From Saltatorellus ferox (GTDB lineage Bacteria; Planctomycetota; UBA1135; GCA-002686595): a stretch of 64,000 nt of DNA. The notes beneath the pieces were generated by a model that saw only the letters and a program-made list of their open reading frames with translations, had not been told where the DNA came from and ran no database searches. The stretch is from assembly GCA_007751475.1 (NCBI GenBank), contig CP036434.1, positions 7,654,527 through 7,718,526 on the forward strand. Reading direction: 5' to 3'. Below are positions 8,049-15,339 of this stretch, in pieces. Each line of letters begins with the position of its first letter. Within the stretch, counting starts at the first letter, position 1. A program made the translations under genes and the position numbers.

Positions 8049-9641
8049 ATGCTGATGCACACGGGATTCCTGATCCACTCGGCGGTCGAGGCGTGGGCGC
8101 GTGAGACGCCGGACGCGCCGGCCATGGTCTTCGGCGGTGAAACGCAGACCTACGCGGAGCTACTTGCGGCGAGCCAGCGACTGGCCGCCGCGCTGCTCGA
8201 GAACGGACTGCAGCGCTCGGACCGCGTGGGGGTGTTCCTGCGCAAGGGGCTGGACCTCGGCCCCGCGATCTACGGCGCGTTGCTGGCGGGCGGCGCGTTC
8301 GTGCCGCTGGATCCGGCGGTTCCGGTGGAGCGGCTGGAGTTCATGCTGCGCGACGGCGGCATCCGCCACGTCGTGACGAGCGGGGCGATGCGGCCGACGC
8401 TCGCCAGGCTGGCCGAGCGCATGGGAGATACGACGGAGGCGCCGATCCTCTACGGGGTCGACTCCGTGGACGGCATGGTGACCGTATCCAGCGCCGAAAT
8501 CGCGGCCCGTGACGCGCGTGACCCTGGCGTCTGGATCACCGACCAGGACCTCGCGTACCTCATGTACACGTCGGGCTCCACGGGCGAGCCCAAGGCGATG
8601 ATGCACAGCCACCGCGGCAGCCTCAGCTACGCGAGGTGGGGGCTCCAGCACGTCAGGCTCACCCCTGAGGACCGCGTCGCGAGCCATGCGCCGCTGCACT
8701 TCGACCTCTCGATCTTCGACTTCTTCTCGACGGCCCAGGCGGGCGGCGCCGTGGTACTGGTCCCCGAGGCGGTCACCAAGTTCCCTGCGAGCTGGACCGA
8801 ACTCGTCGAGAAGGAGCGCATCAGCGTCGTGTTCACGGTCCCCTTCACGCTGATCGAGATGCTGGAGCGAGGCGCGCTGGACCAGCGCGATCTCTCGGGG
8901 CTGCGCTGGGTCCTCTTCGGCGGCGAACCCTTCCCGCCCAAGCACCTGCGCGCGCTGATGGAGCGCCTGCCCCACGTGCGCTTCACGAACGTCTACGGTC
9001 CGGCGGAGGCGCCGTCGTGCACCTGCCACGACGTGGAGCCGATCGCCGAGGGCGACGACACGCCGATCTCGATCGGCACCGTTTCCGTCGGTTCCGATGA
9101 CCTGATTCTCGACGAGTCGGATGAGCCGATCACGGACGGCGCGCCGGGGGAGCTCTGTATCCGCAGCACCACCCTGACGCTGGGCTACTGGAACCGACCG
9201 GATCTGAACGAGCGCGTCTTCCACAGACGCCCGTCCTTCGGCCCGTTCCCGGACGTGTACTTCCGCACGGGCGACCTGGTGCAGCGCGGCGAAGACGGCC
9301 GCCTGAGCTTCCTCGGTCGCAAGGACCGGATGATCAAGACGCGCGGCCACCGGGTCGAGCTGGACGAGGTGGAGAGCGCGCTCGCGTCGCACCCCGCCGT
9401 GCAAGAGGCGGCGGCCTACACCGAGGCCGACGGCGTGGGCAGCCGCTCGATCCTGGCCGCCGTGACGCTCGCGAATCCCGACGACGCCGCCATCACCCCA
9501 GCGACCCTCCGCCACCATGCGCGGGCCAAGCTGCCTCCCTATGCTGTCCCGCGAGAGATCGCGATCGTGGCGGAGTTCCCGCGCACGACGAGCGGAAAGA
9601 TCGATCGCCGCGCCCTCGAAACCGACGTCCCCACGCCATGA
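8049..9641 (+). CDS. Stand-alone amino-acid adenylation enzyme
   Basis: A 530-residue adenylate-forming enzyme that would activate an acid as acyl-AMP and load it on a carrier protein. Motifs in order: YTSGSTGEPK (about residue 173), HFDLSIFDFF (A4), FGGEP, NVYGPAEA (A5), YFRTGDL (A7), GRKDRMIKTRGHRVEL (A8) and the catalytic Lys in TTSGKIDR (A10). Mapping the pocket by eye on GrsA gives roughly D-L-F-T-L-G-V-S-C. The leading Asp suits an alpha-amino acid, but the set matches no code I can name with confidence. The locus context suggests proline or another amino acid that is later dehydrogenated. Its stop overlaps the carrier-protein start by four bases (ATGA). Confidence 0.88.
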   Translation: MLMHTGFLIHSAVEAWARETPDAPAMVFGGETQTYAELLAASQRLAAALLENGLQRSDRVGVFLRKGLDLGPAIYGALLAGGAFVPLDPAVPVERLEFMLRDGGIRHVVTSGAMRPTLARLAERMGDTTEAPILYGVDSVDGMVTVSSAEIAARDARDPGVWITDQDLAYLMYTSGSTGEPKAMMHSHRGSLSYARWGLQHVRLTPEDRVASHAPLHFDLSIFDFFSTAQAGGAVVLVPEAVTKFPASWTELVEKERISVVFTVPFTLIEMLERGALDQRDLSGLRWVLFGGEPFPPKHLRALMERLPHVRFTNVYGPAEAPSCTCHDVEPIAEGDDTPISIGTVSVGSDDLILDESDEPITDGAPGELCIRSTTLTLGYWNRPDLNERVFHRRPSFGPFPDVYFRTGDLVQRGEDGRLSFLGRKDRMIKTRGHRVELDEVESALASHPAVQEAAAYTEADGVGSRSILAAVTLANPDDAAITPATLRHHARAKLPPYAVPREIAIVAEFPRTTSGKIDRRALETDVPTP

Positions 9642-9874
9642 GCCTCGAAGAGATCCGCCAGTACATCCAGCTCGAACTCCTGCTCGACGAGACCGCCGTC
9701 ATCGAGGACGACGAGGACCTTCTGCTGTCGGAAACCCTGGACTCCCTGAGCGTGACGCGCCTCGTCCAGCACTTGGAGTCGACTCTTCGCGTGAGCATCC
9801 CCCCGGAGGACGTGACGCTGGAAAACTTCCAGTCCCTGAACGCGATCCACGCGTACCTCGGATCACGTGAGTAG
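9638..9874 (+). CDS. Free-standing peptidyl/acyl carrier protein
   Basis: A 78-residue acidic carrier protein. The phosphopantetheine attachment site is Ser36 in ETLDSLSVTRLV, at the start of helix 2 as in PCPs and ACPs. The four-helix pattern is visible from the spacing of hydrophobic residues, and the C-terminal SLNAIHAYL is typical. ATGA overlap with the adenylation gene indicates translational coupling, so this is its likely partner. With the dehydrogenase upstream it completes an activation, tethering and oxidation trio. The charged thioester would then be handed to the condensation domain encoded at the left end of the window. Confidence 0.88.
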   Translation: MSLEEIRQYIQLELLLDETAVIEDDEDLLLSETLDSLSVTRLVQHLESTLRVSIPPEDVTLENFQSLNAIHAYLGSRE

Positions 9875-9905
9875 CGGCGGGCCCCACTTCGTCTATTCTG
9901 CTCCC

Positions 9906-10340
9906 ATGAGCCACCTGCACGATGACGCCGACGGTCCCGGTCCCGAAGATGCCCAGGTTGTCCTGAAGCTGTACGAGCTTCGGCGAGAGGAGGTCATGCG
10001 CGCCTCCCGCGACACGCTGATCCGCTGGACCCCCAAGAGCTACGCCGACCTCGCCGCCATCACACAGTTCGACCACGAACACAACGCCGCGTTCCGGCAG
10101 GTCTCGAGCTACTTCGAGATGGCCTACGGCCTCGCGCGCCGCGGGGCCGCTCATCCGGAACTCGTGGTGGAATGGTGCGGCGAGGGCATCCTGCTCTTCG
10201 CCAAGATCCACCCCTACCTCGCCGAGTTCCGCGAGAAGGCGTCGCCGACGGCGTTCCGCAACGCCGAGTGGGTCACGGAGAACACGGAAGCAGGCGCGGC
10301 GCGGCTCAAGATGTTCCTCGATCGCTTCAAGACCAAGTAA
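9906..10340 (+). CDS. Hypothetical protein, about 144 residues
   Basis: I do not recognise this protein. It is soluble, acidic at the N-terminus (HDDADGPGPED) and mostly helical, with several conserved-looking aromatics (WTPKSYAD, YFEMAYGLAR, FAKIHPYL). There is no signal peptide or membrane segment. The ATG chosen lies 31 bases after the carrier-protein stop; an in-frame GTG 39 bases upstream overlaps the carrier gene and cannot be excluded. Composition and third-base GC match its neighbours, so it is probably a real gene and the last of the left-hand rightward operon. A hairpin follows before the convergent oxidoreductase gene. Confidence 0.65.
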   Translation: MSHLHDDADGPGPEDAQVVLKLYELRREEVMRASRDTLIRWTPKSYADLAAITQFDHEHNAAFRQVSSYFEMAYGLARRGAAHPELVVEWCGEGILLFAKIHPYLAEFREKASPTAFRNAEWVTENTEAGAARLKMFLDRFKTK

Positions 10341-10344
10341 CCCC

Positions 10345-10367
10345 GCGGCGACGGCCGAAGGCGCCGC
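10345..10367. terminator. Hairpin between convergent genes
   Basis: GCGGCG pairs with CGCCGC across an 11-base loop, between the stop codons of two converging genes. There is no U-run on either strand, so it may act only as a weak or bidirectional terminator. Confidence 0.35.
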
Positions 10368-10370
10368 TCC

Positions 10371-11384
10371 TCAGATGCCCATCAGGATCTTGGCGAGCGG
10401 CGAGCGCGAACTCGTCAGCGGGTTCGCTGCGTACCGCCCGAACTTCTCCAGGTGGTAGTCGATGATCATGTCGTCGAGCCCCTCGGTAAGCGGGTAGCCG
10501 CGCTCGCCCGCGTGCAGGGCGCGCAGGAGGCGCAGGAACCCCACGGGCTTGGCCGCTTCCATCAGGGCCGTCGCCGACGCGCCCTCGGGGACGTTCTGCA
10601 TCAACGAGGCCTCGGCCTCGTCGAGGAGCACCTCGTGGCTGCCCAGGCGGAAGCCTCGGCAGGCGCCCGCCTCGACGATCGACTCCAGTCGCAGAGCCCC
10701 TTCGGCCTGCAGGCCAAAGTCCGAGATCACGCCCTTCGATCCGACGATGGAAAGGCGTCCGGTCGCGTAGTCACGCGGCTCCATGAACAGGGCTTCCTTG
10801 CCGCCGATCACGAGTCGGCGCGACGCGAACTCGCCGCCGTGCTTGCGGCGGCGCCCGCTGCGGACCTGCGTCGATCCCAGGATCGTCTTCGCCAGCGCCA
10901 CCCCGTGATACGCCCACGCGGACTGATCGAAGAAGACGCTCTTGAGCTCGCCGATGTCGCCCGCCGCGATCGCCGCGCGCACCACGTCGAGCCAGGGCAG
11001 CGTCGAGCAGTCTTCGGCCACCGAGACGCTCTGAAAAGCCGAGAGGTGCCGCGCATGGCGCAGGTGCTTGAAGCGCAGGACGGGCGTATCGATGAGGAGC
11101 GCCGTGTGCAGTGGCGCCAGCGACGCGAGCCGCTCGAGCACCGATGGGATCGACTCCTTCGACACGCAAACGAACACGAGGCCGATGCCCTCGAGGTCCG
11201 AGGCGGTGAGGCTCTTCAGGGCACGCACCGGGTAGGCGCGGCCGTCGAAGGTCTCCTCGCGCTCCTCCCGCCCGACGAGGTGGCGGATCTGGTACAGCTC
11301 GGGGGCCCGATGGAACGCGGGCACGGCAGCGTTCTGAACGCGCTTGCCGGCCCCGACGATGAGGACTTCGGTGGGACGGTTCAT
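10371..11384 (-). CDS. Gfo/Idh/MocA-like oxidoreductase
   Basis: A 337-residue protein with an N-terminal Rossmann segment (EVLIVGAGKRVQNAAVPAFHRA) in the position of the NAD(P)-binding motif of sugar and inositol dehydrogenases. The glycine pattern is G.G.R, not the full GxGxxG. The downstream region has FVCVSKESIPSVL, matching the family beta-strand before the substrate domain, and a C-terminal alpha/beta domain. It probably oxidises or epimerises a sugar or related ring. A longer frame exists upstream, but the start used here follows a weak AAGG site and begins right at the Rossmann fold. It lies 16 bases after the GMC oxidoreductase gene on the same strand, so the two likely act together. 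Confidence 0.72.
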   Translation of the reverse strand: MNRPTEVLIVGAGKRVQNAAVPAFHRAPELYQIRHLVGREEREETFDGRAYPVRALKSLTASDLEGIGLVFVCVSKESIPSVLERLASLAPLHTALLIDTPVLRFKHLRHARHLSAFQSVSVAEDCSTLPWLDVVRAAIAAGDIGELKSVFFDQSAWAYHGVALAKTILGSTQVRSGRRRKHGGEFASRRLVIGGKEALFMEPRDYATGRLSIVGSKGVISDFGLQAEGALRLESIVEAGACRGFRLGSHEVLLDEAEASLMQNVPEGASATALMEAAKPVGFLRLLRALHAGERGYPLTEGLDDMIIDYHLEKFGRYAANPLTSSRSPLAKILMGI

Positions 11385-11400
11385 GGGGCCTTGGTGTGGG

Positions 11401-13059
11401 TCATACGGACTCGCTGTAGCGCTGACGCAGGGTCCGCGCCAGACGAATCGAAAGGGCGACGATGGTGAAGGTCGGATTGGCACAGCCCGACGTCGGAAAG
11501 ACGGACGCGCCCGCAAGGTGGACGTTGTCCGCGCCGTGGAGCTTCAGATCAGGGTCGACGACGGACGTCGCTGGATCCGTCCCCATGCGCGTGGTGCCGA
11601 TGTGATGGGACGCGTCCTGGGTGATGGGCCAGGGCTCGGCCGTCGCCAGATCGGTTTCGAGTCGGCCGACGCCAGCGCGCTCGAACTCCTCGACGAGGAC
11701 CGCGTGCAGTTCGACGAGCGAGCGCCGGTCGAGCGCGGTCGTGTCATGCAGGACGAGCGGTAGCGGCTTCCCCAAGAGGTCGACCTCATCGCTCAGGGTC
11801 ACGCGATTCTCGGGCCGCGGCTCCATCTCCATGAAGTTCCGCAGGCGCGCGCGGCGAATGAGGGGACGCTTGCGCGAGACGACGCGCGACCAGAGGTAGC
11901 GCGTGACCTTCGGCGCGTCGAAGAGGATGGTGAAGAGGAGCGGCACGAAGCCGAAGAGCGAGCGGCGCTGGTTCTGAAGATCCGAATCGTCGCCGGTCTC
12001 CGCGTAGTCGCGCAGCTCGACCACTTCGGTTCGGCTCTTCTTCCGCATCCGATCGACGAAGAACTTCGAGCGCTTCGCGATGAGCACGAGCGCCTCGATC
12101 CCTTCGCTATCCGACCACGGAAAGAGCGGTTCCAGTCGGACATAGCTGTTCATGAGCCCGCGCCGCGCGAGTTCGCCCTCCGGAAAGCGCAGGCCGCCGT
12201 ACCCCGCGAACCCCTCGCTCAGGAATCCGAAGTAGTAGGGGAGTTCCTCGACCGGCCGCGCGAGGTGCAGGATGCCGCGGTAGTTCTTCGGGTGGTTCAT
12301 CATGTACCGCCCGACCTGGTCGCGTTCGTTGCCGAGGCCATCGGCGCACATGTCCCGGGAGTTCAGGAGCAGCCGCGCGTTCTCGATCCCGCCCGCGGCG
12401 ACCACGAAGACCCTGGCGCGCAGGGCGATCTGGCGCCCGGAGCGCGTGCGAACGTCGGCGTGGGTGACGGTACGTCCGGAGCCACACAGCTCCGCCACCG
12501 ACGCGTCGAGCCAGAGGTCGGCGCCGTCCGATTCGTAGACCTGCCGGACCTCCTTGCCGAAGTCCTGGGGATCGTCGGCGGCGAGGAAGATCTTCTCCTC
12601 CACCACGCTCCACGCAGGCGAGAGGTCGCCCTTCGCCCGAAGCGCGCCGAACCCCTCGGGCGTGAAGGCCGCGAGGCGCGGGAACCGATAGCGCTCGGCG
12701 GCCTCTTCGTAGAGCGGGAGCAGCTCCGCACGTTCCAGCGGCCAGCCCGAATACTCGACGAAGTCACGGGGCTGAAGGTCGGCGGGATCGAGCGGGCTGG
12801 AGAGCCCGGACCAGGTGGTCGTCGCGCCCCCAAGGACCCGCTCCCGCGAGTAGTCCTTGACGTGAATGCCGCGACTGTGCGCCTTCTTGAGATCATCACC
12901 ACGCCGGGTGACGCGCTGGACCCCGCTCTCCAGCACACAAACCGAGAGCCCGGACCCCACGAGTTCAGCGGCCACGGTGCCACCCGCGGCCCCGGATCCG
13001 ATGATGCAAACGTCATAGGCGGGCGGATCGCCGTCGTGCTGGTCGAGGTCGCGGATCAT
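11401..13059 (-). CDS. GMC family FAD-dependent oxidoreductase
   Basis: A 552-residue glucose-methanol-choline-type oxidoreductase. The dinucleotide fold GSGAAGG (residues 21-27) is followed by LSVCVLESG, whose Glu binds ribose. GGATTTWSGL is the FAD-contact region and VVAAGGIENARLLL the central family motif. The C-terminal catalytic pair is visible as HHIGTTRMG (His) and SGCANPTFTIVAL (Asn). This architecture resembles sugar and alcohol dehydrogenases such as the pyranose and gluconate groups, but the substrate cannot be read from sequence. It is the first gene of a leftward pair with the Gfo/Idh/MocA-like protein and faces the DUF4143 ATPase gene divergently. Confidence 0.87.
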   Translation of the reverse strand: MIRDLDQHDGDPPAYDVCIIGSGAAGGTVAAELVGSGLSVCVLESGVQRVTRRGDDLKKAHSRGIHVKDYSRERVLGGATTTWSGLSSPLDPADLQPRDFVEYSGWPLERAELLPLYEEAAERYRFPRLAAFTPEGFGALRAKGDLSPAWSVVEEKIFLAADDPQDFGKEVRQVYESDGADLWLDASVAELCGSGRTVTHADVRTRSGRQIALRARVFVVAAGGIENARLLLNSRDMCADGLGNERDQVGRYMMNHPKNYRGILHLARPVEELPYYFGFLSEGFAGYGGLRFPEGELARRGLMNSYVRLEPLFPWSDSEGIEALVLIAKRSKFFVDRMRKKSRTEVVELRDYAETGDDSDLQNQRRSLFGFVPLLFTILFDAPKVTRYLWSRVVSRKRPLIRRARLRNFMEMEPRPENRVTLSDEVDLLGKPLPLVLHDTTALDRRSLVELHAVLVEEFERAGVGRLETDLATAEPWPITQDASHHIGTTRMGTDPATSVVDPDLKLHGADNVHLAGASVFPTSGCANPTFTIVALSIRLARTLRQRYSESV

Positions 13060-13232
13060 GGGCGAGGGGTGGAAGGACGGCAGCCAAGAGCCGCGCCCGG
13101 AAGCCTACCCGGTTCCCTGGCCCCTTAGCCGGGCCGGTTCGTGTGCTTTCAGGCTTCGACAGCGGAACCGAGTTGATACACTTTGCTGCCCACGTCCTTG
13201 AAAATTCGGAGTGCGTATCCCAAAATACTAGA

Positions 13233-14459
13233 ATGATTGCTCGCGAAGCGACCACGAAGATCCGGGCCCTTCTGGGTAGTTTCCCGGCCGTCGCGATGCT
13301 CGGCCCGCGCCAGGTGGGCAAGACCACCTTGTCCCTTACGTTCTCTGACTCAGGAGAAGGGGCGCGAAGAACGCTCTATCTGGATCTGGAGGCTTCCAGC
13401 GATCGCGCAAAACTGGAGGACCCCGAGGGCTTCCTCACCCTGCATCAGGATCGGCTGGTGATCCTGGACGAGGTCCAGCGGTCACCGGGCCTGTTCCAGG
13501 TGCTCCGCGGGATCATCGATCAGCGAATACGGAAGGGTCGGCCAACTGGACATTTTCTGCTTCTCGGCTCCGCTTCCATCGATCTGATTCAGCAGGCCAG
13601 TGAGACTCTGGCCGGTCGAATCGCCTACACGGAGCTGTCTCCCTTCAGCGCGCTGGAAGTCCTCCACGCGGAGGCTCCGAACCAGCACGTCTCGAAGCTC
13701 GACACGCTCTGGGCACGGGGCGGCTTCCCGCGAAGCTACCTGGCCACGAGCGATCAAGAGAGCGTGCTCTGGAGAGCGAACTTCATCACGACGTACCTCG
13801 AGCGCGATATCCCCCAGCTCGGTCCACGTATCGCCGCCGAGACCCTTCGTCGATTCTGGACGATGCTCGCCCACCGGCAGGGAGCGAGCTGGAATGCATC
13901 GGCCCTTGCCCGAAGTCTGGGCGTGGATGGGAAGACGGTCCAGTCGTACCTCGACCTCTTCGTGGATCTACTGCTCGTTCGGCGTCTGGCACCCGCACAC
14001 CCCAACGTGGAAAAGCGTCTATCGAAGTCGCCGAAAGTCTTCGTCCGAGATAGCGGACTCGTACACACGCTTCTTCGACTCGATTCCCTGGACGACGTCC
14101 TCGGGCATCCGATCGCGGGCGCGAGCTGGGAGGGCTTCGCCATCGAATCGCTCTTGTCCGTGGCACCCGACCGAACGGAACCGAGCCACTACCGGACGCA
14201 TGCGGGTGCCGAGATGGACCTGGTGCTCGACCTACCTGGCAACAAGCGCTGGGCCTTCGAATTCAAGCGCACGCTCAGCCCTCGACCCACGAAGAGCCTC
14301 CATGTCTCGAGAGCTGACCTTCAGACCGATCGAACGCTGGTGATCTACCCGGGCACGGACCGCTTCCCTCTCGGGGAGAACACCGAGGCGATCGGTCTGC
14401 AGGAGGCGATGCACGAAATCGTCGCCCACTCTGAATCGCGGGGCGACCGGGGGAGTTGA
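13233..14459 (+). CDS. AAA ATPase with DUF4143 domain
   Basis: A 408-residue P-loop ATPase. Walker A is GPRQVGKTT near residue 29, Walker B is LVILDEVQRSPGL, and LLLGSASIDL follows as sensor. The DUF4143 C-terminal half contains a winged-helix-like segment (ALARSLGVDGKTVQSYLDLF) and ends with AEMDLVLDLP...WAFEFKRT, which resembles an E-x-D...E-x-K nuclease-type core. These proteins are common, mobile and poorly understood. The ATG used begins IAREATTKI, the usual family N-terminus; the frame is open 90 bases further upstream but without family similarity. The preceding DNA is AT-rich. A second, broken member of the family lies about 20 kb to the right. Confidence 0.82.
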   Translation: MIAREATTKIRALLGSFPAVAMLGPRQVGKTTLSLTFSDSGEGARRTLYLDLEASSDRAKLEDPEGFLTLHQDRLVILDEVQRSPGLFQVLRGIIDQRIRKGRPTGHFLLLGSASIDLIQQASETLAGRIAYTELSPFSALEVLHAEAPNQHVSKLDTLWARGGFPRSYLATSDQESVLWRANFITTYLERDIPQLGPRIAAETLRRFWTMLAHRQGASWNASALARSLGVDGKTVQSYLDLFVDLLLVRRLAPAHPNVEKRLSKSPKVFVRDSGLVHTLLRLDSLDDVLGHPIAGASWEGFAIESLLSVAPDRTEPSHYRTHAGAEMDLVLDLPGNKRWAFEFKRTLSPRPTKSLHVSRADLQTDRTLVIYPGTDRFPLGENTEAIGLQEAMHEIVAHSESRGDRGS

Positions 14460-14501
14460 TGCGGGCCTGAGCCCCGGGCTGCGTCGCTGCACATCCGCTT
14501 C

Positions 14502-15167
14502 CTACCCGTCCGTCGCCATGAGGTCCACGAGCTTCGCCAGCGCACGATGGAGCAGCACGCGGACGGCGCCCGGGGTTCGGCCCATCTCCTCGGCGATCTC
14601 GGCGCGCGTCAGTCCAAGGAGGTAGGCCTGGACGATCACGTCGCGCTCGTCGCCGCTCAAAAGGTCCAGCGCCGACTCGACCCGCTCGATCTCGTCCCGC
14701 ACCTCGGCGTGATGGCTCGGCGTCGAGAAGCTGCGGTAGACATCCACCAGGCGTGATTCGCGGACGGCGCGCAGGGCGCTCGCCTCGCCGCCGTCCGCGA
14801 TCGGGACGCTTCGGAGGAGATCGCGCTTCTCGGCGAGATGGTAGTCGCGGCGATCGACGAGCTTGCGCAGCGCCGTGCGGAACAGCCAGCGGCGGAAGGC
14901 TCCCTCGCTCGGATGGCGGAAGCGGTCCGCGTGCTGGAGGACTTCACGGCAGACGGATTGAACGACGTCCGCGCTGGACTCGGTCGAACGGACGATCCGG
15001 CCCGCTCGGAGACGAACGAAGGCCTCGAGGGCGGGCAGGTGGCGATCCAGGAGCTGGGCCAGCGCATCGCGGTCGCCCCGGGCCGCAGCCGCGGTGAGAA
15101 CGCTCGACACGCAGGGATCATGTTCGCCGCCGGGGCCTTCTTGCTGAGGAGGATGGCTATCGGGCAT
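14502..15167 (-). CDS. ECF-type RNA polymerase sigma factor
   Basis: A 221-residue sigma-70 family factor. Region 2 spans about residues 35-110 (SADVVQSVCREVLQHADRF, then FRRWLFRTALRKLVDRRDYH). Region 4 is at the C-terminus (LLSGDERDVIVQAYLLGLTRAEIAEEMGRTPGAVRVLL), with a clear helix-turn-helix. The start chosen (MPDSHPPQQ) leaves a short acidic leader; an upstream extension in the same frame is Arg/Ser-rich and unlike sigma factors. It is divergent from a membrane-anchored protein kinase gene. In planctomycetes such sigma/kinase pairs are frequent, and the kinase is thought to control the sigma factor by phosphorylation. Confidence 0.88.
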   Translation of the reverse strand: MPDSHPPQQEGPGGEHDPCVSSVLTAAAARGDRDALAQLLDRHLPALEAFVRLRAGRIVRSTESSADVVQSVCREVLQHADRFRHPSEGAFRRWLFRTALRKLVDRRDYHLAEKRDLLRSVPIADGGEASALRAVRESRLVDVYRSFSTPSHHAEVRDEIERVESALDLLSGDERDVIVQAYLLGLTRAEIAEEMGRTPGAVRVLLHRALAKLVDLMATDG

Positions 15168-15339
15168 CAGGTTTTGACCGCGGGTCGAGCTGAACGAGCG
15201 GGGACTCCAGGACAGCTGTTTCAGTGTACGCTGGAAGTGCCAGACCGGGGGAAGACCCCCCCGTTCACCGTCCAAGCGTGAGCCGCCACGGCCCCGAGGG
15301 ACCGCTCCGCTCTCCACGCAAGGTCCCTTCACTCCAGCC

